Shown one piece after another: positions 55,273-58,892 of a stretch of DNA of 58,892 bases (position 1 is its first letter; every line of letters starts with the position of its first letter). The notes below the pieces were generated by a model. That model ran no database searches, was not told the origin of the DNA, and saw only the letters and a list, made by a program, of their open reading frames with translations. The position numbers and the translations under genes were made by a program. Source of the DNA: Shewanella saliphila (GTDB lineage Bacteria; Pseudomonadota; Gammaproteobacteria; Enterobacterales; Shewanellaceae); contig NZ_BMQV01000026.1 of NCBI RefSeq assembly GCF_014648295.1, positions 1 to 58,892 on the forward strand, in the 5' to 3' direction.

Positions 55273-56634
55273 TTAGTGCTCGTTGTTTAAATCTAAAATG
55301 CCTGCGGTTTTTGAACCAAATAACTGTTGGTGTAACCTACCTGCAAACTCATCTGTCATCCCTGAAATATAATCGGCAATAACACGCATAGGGTTAGTTT
55401 GCTCAGCGGTGGCGATTAACCAACGCTCTCGAGTATTGAGCGGCAATAAACGTTCAGGATCCGATGCAAAAGCTTCAAATAACTCCATGATAATTTGTTG
55501 CCCCTTGTATTCGAGCATTTGAATTTCAGGCTTACGAATGACGTATTTAAACACCAGCTGTTTGAGTACATGAAGGGTCAAGGCAAAATCGGCCTGCAAC
55601 TCTGCATTGTATTTGAGTAGCTCGGCTTCAAAGTCGTCATTGGTCTTGATGCTAATGGCGGTGACAAAACCATTGACCAGGGTGCCAATGGCGTCTTTAC
55701 GTAGATGATGCTCGTGGGAAAACAGCTTTTCACCAATGTTGGCGATTTCTGATTTGAGCCATTGATCTTCAATACTGTGCAGTTGGTCGACCACATCATG
55801 TTGCCATTGGCGTTGATTGACAATGCCCATCACGATGGCATCTTCTAGGTCATGCACGGCATAGGCGATGTCGTCAGCCAATTCCATAATCGAGCAATCT
55901 AACGACTTAAACCGCGTTTTGAGGTGAGGGTATTGGGTGTTGACACTGCTTTGCTCACTGCTAATAAACAATTGCCTATCATTGTCGCTCAATGCCGATA
56001 ATACCCAATCAATAATTGGCAGGTCATCATCAAACAACCCTTTTACTGGCGGCCAGTCCGATGGCTTTAATTGCCTATGATTAGCAATGTCAGGTCTATT
56101 GAGATTGATAAACAATTGCGAATGCATGGCTGGGTATTTCATGATCCCAAGCAAGGTGCGCCGTGTGAGGTTCATTCCCCAGGATGGTGTGTAAGGCTCT
56201 AAGCGCGATAAAATTCTGAAGGTTTGGCCATTGCCTTCAAATCCACCGTGATGACGCATCATATAATTGAGCGCTACTTCGCCACCGTGGCCAAAAGGCG
56301 GATGGCCAATATCGTGGGCTAAACAAATCGATTCAATCAAACTCATGGAGTTAAGTAACGGCTTAAACTCTGGATATTTACGACGTAATTGTGCGGTAAT
56401 ACCGGTACCAATTTGCGACACTTCTAACGAGTGGGTTAACCGAGTGCGATAAAAGTCGTTCATGCCGACACCCAACACTTGGGTTTTAGCTTGTAAGCGT
56501 CTAAACGCAGCAGAATGCAATATGCGCGCGCGGTCGCGCTGAAATGGACTGCGGTGATCATTACGACGTTGCTTATCTTCACCTAATAGGCGGTGATGCC
56601 AAATATTGTCTTGCTGTGTTGTGGTTTCGGACAT
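55273..56634 (-). CDS. dGTP triphosphohydrolase-like HD protein
   Basis: Protein of 453 residues, deoxyguanosinetriphosphatase family. [14 protein letters not shown] (near residue 64) and [20 protein letters not shown] (near 107) provide the HD metal ligands, and [18 protein letters not shown] (near 250) gives the distal aspartate. The N-terminus [20 protein letters not shown] is typical of the family. It hydrolyses dNTPs to nucleosides and triphosphate, or acts as a regulator of dNTP pools. It is 8 bases behind yfbR on the same strand, so two HD-domain nucleotide phosphohydrolases are cotranscribed. Confidence 0.92.
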   Translation of the reverse strand: MSETTTQQDNIWHHRLLGEDKQRRNDHRSPFQRDRARILHSAAFRRLQAKTQVLGVGMNDFYRTRLTHSLEVSQIGTGITAQLRRKYPEFKPLLNSMSLIESICLAHDIGHPPFGHGGEVALNYMMRHHGGFEGNGQTFRILSRLEPYTPSWGMNLTRRTLLGIMKYPAMHSQLFINLNRPDIANHRQLKPSDWPPVKGLFDDDLPIIDWVLSALSDNDRQLFISSEQSSVNTQYPHLKTRFKSLDCSIMELADDIAYAVHDLEDAIVMGIVNQRQWQHDVVDQLHSIEDQWLKSEIANIGEKLFSHEHHLRKDAIGTLVNGFVTAISIKTNDDFEAELLKYNAELQADFALTLHVLKQLVFKYVIRKPEIQMLEYKGQQIIMELFEAFASDPERLLPLNTRERWLIATAEQTNPMRVIADYISGMTDEFAGRLHQQLFGSKTAGILDLNNEH

Positions 56635-56642
56635 AAGTTTCC

Positions 56643-57251
56643 TTACAGCATTTGATTAATTTCGTCTAAATTTAGGGTAAAGCTTGGGATAAAACAGTCT
56701 ATAAAATAGCGTACAGCTGGGTTAGGGTTATCATCAAGCATGTGCTCTAAACGCTTACGAGCACTGTTAAATTCACTGTTACCGGCTTTGTGTTCTTCTA
56801 AGCATTTTAAATAGGCACATAGTGTATCAGCAGCTTTTACAATGGCCTTGTACTGTGGATCGGCCTCTTGGCTAATAAACAAACTGCGGTAATCGTCTTT
56901 AAATTCATCGGGTACCATTTCAAGCATACGCTGTTCAGCAATGGCTTCAATTTTTTTATATTCTGCTTCGATTTCTTTATTAAAGTACTTAACTGGAGTC
57001 GGTAAGTCGCCAGTTAAGATTTCGCTAGCGTCGTGATAAATAGCAATAGTAGCCGCTTGGTTTGGGTCTAACTGGGTGCCGAATTTTTTATTACTGATAA
57101 TCACTAAGGCGTGCGCGACCATGGCGACTTGTAATGAATGTTCCTGAACGTTTTCGCGGCGAACGTTGTACATTAATGGCCAGCGTTGAATTAGCTTCAT
57201 TCGGGCTAAGTGGGCAAATAGATGACTCATGAGACTCCTTACTGCGCTCAA
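56643..57251 (-). CDS. yfbR: 5'-deoxynucleotidase YfbR
   Basis: HD-domain phosphatase of 202 residues that dephosphorylates deoxynucleoside 5'-monophosphates. [18 protein letters not shown] (near residue 30) and [20 protein letters not shown] (near 72) are the metal-binding motifs, and [19 protein letters not shown] (near 137) carries the last aspartate. GGAG precedes the ATG. It is upstream of the dGTPase-like gene in a probable two-gene operon and downstream of the alaA terminator, an order typical of enteric and marine relatives (alaA-yfbR). Confidence 0.94.
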   Translation of the reverse strand: MSAVRSLMSHLFAHLARMKLIQRWPLMYNVRRENVQEHSLQVAMVAHALVIISNKKFGTQLDPNQAATIAIYHDASEILTGDLPTPVKYFNKEIEAEYKKIEAIAEQRMLEMVPDEFKDDYRSLFISQEADPQYKAIVKAADTLCAYLKCLEEHKAGNSEFNSARKRLEHMLDDNPNPAVRYFIDCFIPSFTLNLDEINQML

Positions 57252-57294
57252 TCAACAATAATCTGTATATTGTCAGCTTACCTGAGCTTTAGGA

Positions 57295-57322
57295 TAAAAA
57301 AAAGCGACTGTTCAGTCGCTTA
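57295..57322 (-). terminator. Terminator after alaA
   Basis: AAGCGACTG (57302-57310) pairs with CAGTCGCTT (57313-57321); the A-run to its left becomes a U-run on the minus strand. Confidence 0.8.
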
Positions 57323-57339
57323 TGTTTGAGGCTTAATGA

Positions 57340-58554
57340 TTATTGTTGGTAATCATCAAGAAAGTCACCAAACTCAACTAAGGCTTTGGTGAGGTCTTCT
57401 TTGTGAGGCAAAAATACTACGCGCAAATGGTCTGGCTCGGGCCAATTAAAGGCAGTGCCTTGTACCAGTAATATTTTTTTGGACTTCAATAAGTCGAGCA
57501 CTAGGCGTTCATCGTCACGTAAATTAAACTTTTTCATGTCCAATTTGGGGAAGGCATACAAAGCGCCCTTAGGTTTTTTACAGCTCACGCCTGGGATTTG
57601 GTTTAATAGCTCATAAACCGCGTCGCGCTGAACGGTTAAGCGGCCATTAGGTAAGATTAACTCATTAATGGATTGATAACCGCCAAGTGCAGTTTGAATT
57701 GCATGCTGATTAGGCACGTTGGCACACAAGCGCATTGATGCCAACATTTCTAGGCCTTCAATATAGCTTTTGGCTGCTTTTAAATTGCCCGATAGCATCA
57801 TCCAGCCAACACGGAAACCCGCAGCACGATACGCTTTTGATAAGCCATTAAAAGTGATCGTTAAAATATCATCAGATAAACCCGCTGCAGGAATGTGTTT
57901 TGCTTCGTCATATAAAATTTTATCGTAAATTTCATCGGCAAATAAGATTAAGTCGTGCTGACGACATAACTCGATAACCTGTAACAATAACTCTTCGCTA
58001 TACACTGCGCCGGTTGGATTGTTCGGGTTAATTAACACGATGGCTCGAGTGCGGCTGCTGATCTTACTTTTTATATCGTCTAAATCAGGAAACCAATCGG
58101 CTTCTTCATCACAGCGATAATGCACCGCTTTTCCGCCTGCTAAGTTAGCTGCAGCAGTCCACAATGGGTAGTCAGGCGAGGGGATTAGCACTTCATCGTC
58201 GGTGTTCAGTAGACCTTGCATGGCCATCACAATGAGTTCAGATACCCCGTTACCGATATAGATATCTTCAATATCAACACCAAAAATACCTTGTGCCTGG
58301 TAATGTTGCACAATGGCTTTACGTGCCGAGAATAGGCCCTTTGATTCGCAATAACCCTGCGCACTGGGCAGGTTTAAAATCACGTCGCGTACAATTTCTT
58401 CTGGGGCTTCAAATCCAAACGGGGCCGGGTTACCGATGTTTAATTTTAAAATACGGTGACCTTCGTCTTCTAAACGGCGGGCTTCTTTATGCACTGGTCC
58501 ACGAATGTCGTAGCAAACAGAGTCAAGCTTATTGGATTTGATAATGGGACGCAT
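57340..58554 (-). CDS. alaA: Alanine-synthesising aminotransferase AlaA
   Basis: Class I/II PLP aminotransferase of 404 residues. LNIGNPAPFGFEAPEEI near residue 38 and INPNNPTGAVYSEELL near 176 are family motifs, FADEIYDKILYDE near 207 carries the PLP-binding aspartate and tyrosine, and TFNGLSKAYRAAGFRVGW near 237 carries the Schiff-base lysine. In E. coli AlaA makes alanine from pyruvate and glutamate. The alaA-yfbR order supports the call. AAGTAGT-like spacing upstream gives only a weak ribosome binding site. Confidence 0.93.
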   Translation of the reverse strand: MRPIIKSNKLDSVCYDIRGPVHKEARRLEDEGHRILKLNIGNPAPFGFEAPEEIVRDVILNLPSAQGYCESKGLFSARKAIVQHYQAQGIFGVDIEDIYIGNGVSELIVMAMQGLLNTDDEVLIPSPDYPLWTAAANLAGGKAVHYRCDEEADWFPDLDDIKSKISSRTRAIVLINPNNPTGAVYSEELLLQVIELCRQHDLILFADEIYDKILYDEAKHIPAAGLSDDILTITFNGLSKAYRAAGFRVGWMMLSGNLKAAKSYIEGLEMLASMRLCANVPNQHAIQTALGGYQSINELILPNGRLTVQRDAVYELLNQIPGVSCKKPKGALYAFPKLDMKKFNLRDDERLVLDLLKSKKILLVQGTAFNWPEPDHLRVVFLPHKEDLTKALVEFGDFLDDYQQ

Positions 58555-58892
58555 ACTACTCTCAATAACTAATTACGGCTTAAGTTAGCGAACCATAACG
58601 AATTTATTGATATTGTGGAAGAGGCAAACGAGCAAATTGAATAATAATATCAGTGGTTCCTGCTATTATTGGCGGTAGTTAAGTCTTTGCTTTAGTGTTT
58701 TATGCTGTTTTGATGGCGTTTTTTAGCGTTTGCATGGTGTATGAAGACAAAAAAGCCAGCACGTATGCTTAATGCCGCTCGCTTAACAGTGAGCGGCTCT
58801 TTTCTTATGGGGGTAGCGTGGTGCTTTATATAGCACTTGTCTTGGAAATGGTTTCCGCTTTCTTTTTTTCGGTAGGATTAATCGCTTTCCGT
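58555..58892. other. Right-edge intergenic region
   Basis: No gene is visible in these 338 bases. GCCGCTC (58774-58780) and GAGCGGC (58791-58797) form a hairpin followed by TCTTTTC, probably a terminator of a gene beyond the window or of a small RNA. The alaA promoter must lie near the left end. Confidence 0.45.
58774..58804 (+). terminator. Intrinsic terminator at right edge
   Basis: GCCGCTC/GAGCGGC stem with a T-rich tail. No upstream plus-strand gene is visible in the window, which leaves open an unannotated small RNA. Confidence 0.5.

Overview
The window reads as chromosomal DNA of a marine gammaproteobacterium, most likely a cold-water Shewanella. Supporting signs are the psrA-fadE-pykA-hexR-zwf-pgl-edd-eda order, a rhombosortase, a VC2046/SO_2500-type protein, HexR and PsrA operator-like palindromes, three tandem tRNA-Tyr genes, moderate-to-low GC, and dispersed palindromic repeats. 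The species assignment is inference; no database search was possible.

Layout. 1-7.5 kb: dapA and bamC (lysine/cell wall and outer-membrane assembly), a two-gene RND efflux operon and a PaaI-type thioesterase. 7.5-18.2 kb: a long FadE, a YafJ-type amidotransferase, DUF3108, alkyltransferase-like and TrhA membrane proteins, rhombosortase, queC and queE (queuosine precursor), a cysteine-synthase-like PLP enzyme and three tRNA-Tyr. 18.3-25.5 kb: small conserved proteins, a GAF-PAS-GGDEF-EAL protein with an altered GGDEF motif, a YchJ protein, an NTF2-like protein, SmrA and an M2 dipeptidase lipoprotein. 25.6-37.1 kb: PsrA and a second FadE, a 452-bp inverted-repeat element carrying four 47-bp tandem repeats, then pykA/hexR divergent from the Entner-Doudoroff operon zwf-pgl-edd-eda.

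37.1-44.9 kb is an accessory region. It holds a 5'-truncated peptide-exporter ABC ATPase, a periplasmic S41 protease with codon use unlike the core genes, an IS5-type transposase remnant, a tyrosine-recombinase remnant, several small membrane or lipoprotein genes, and a gene interrupted by an in-frame TGA. A 92-bp multi-hairpin repeat occurs in inverted orientation at 37328-37419 and 43401-43492 (3 mismatches) and brackets most of it. No intact multi-gene defence or secretion system was recognised there.

44.9-58.9 kb: an Asp/Glu racemase, adhE with a strong HexR site, then a probable hexitol (mannitol) operon: HAD phosphatase, SorC regulator, NCS1-family permease, mannitol-type dehydrogenase and fructokinase. 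The window ends with a dGTPase-like HD protein, YfbR and an AlaA-type aminotransferase. The regulatory logic visible in the DNA links central carbon flow (HexR at pykA, zwf and adhE) and fatty-acid oxidation (PsrA-like sites at both fadE loci) within about 40 kb. The most unusual items are the inverted-repeat-bracketed island, the nested MITE/tandem-repeat element, and a nucleobase-type permease sitting in a sugar-alcohol operon.
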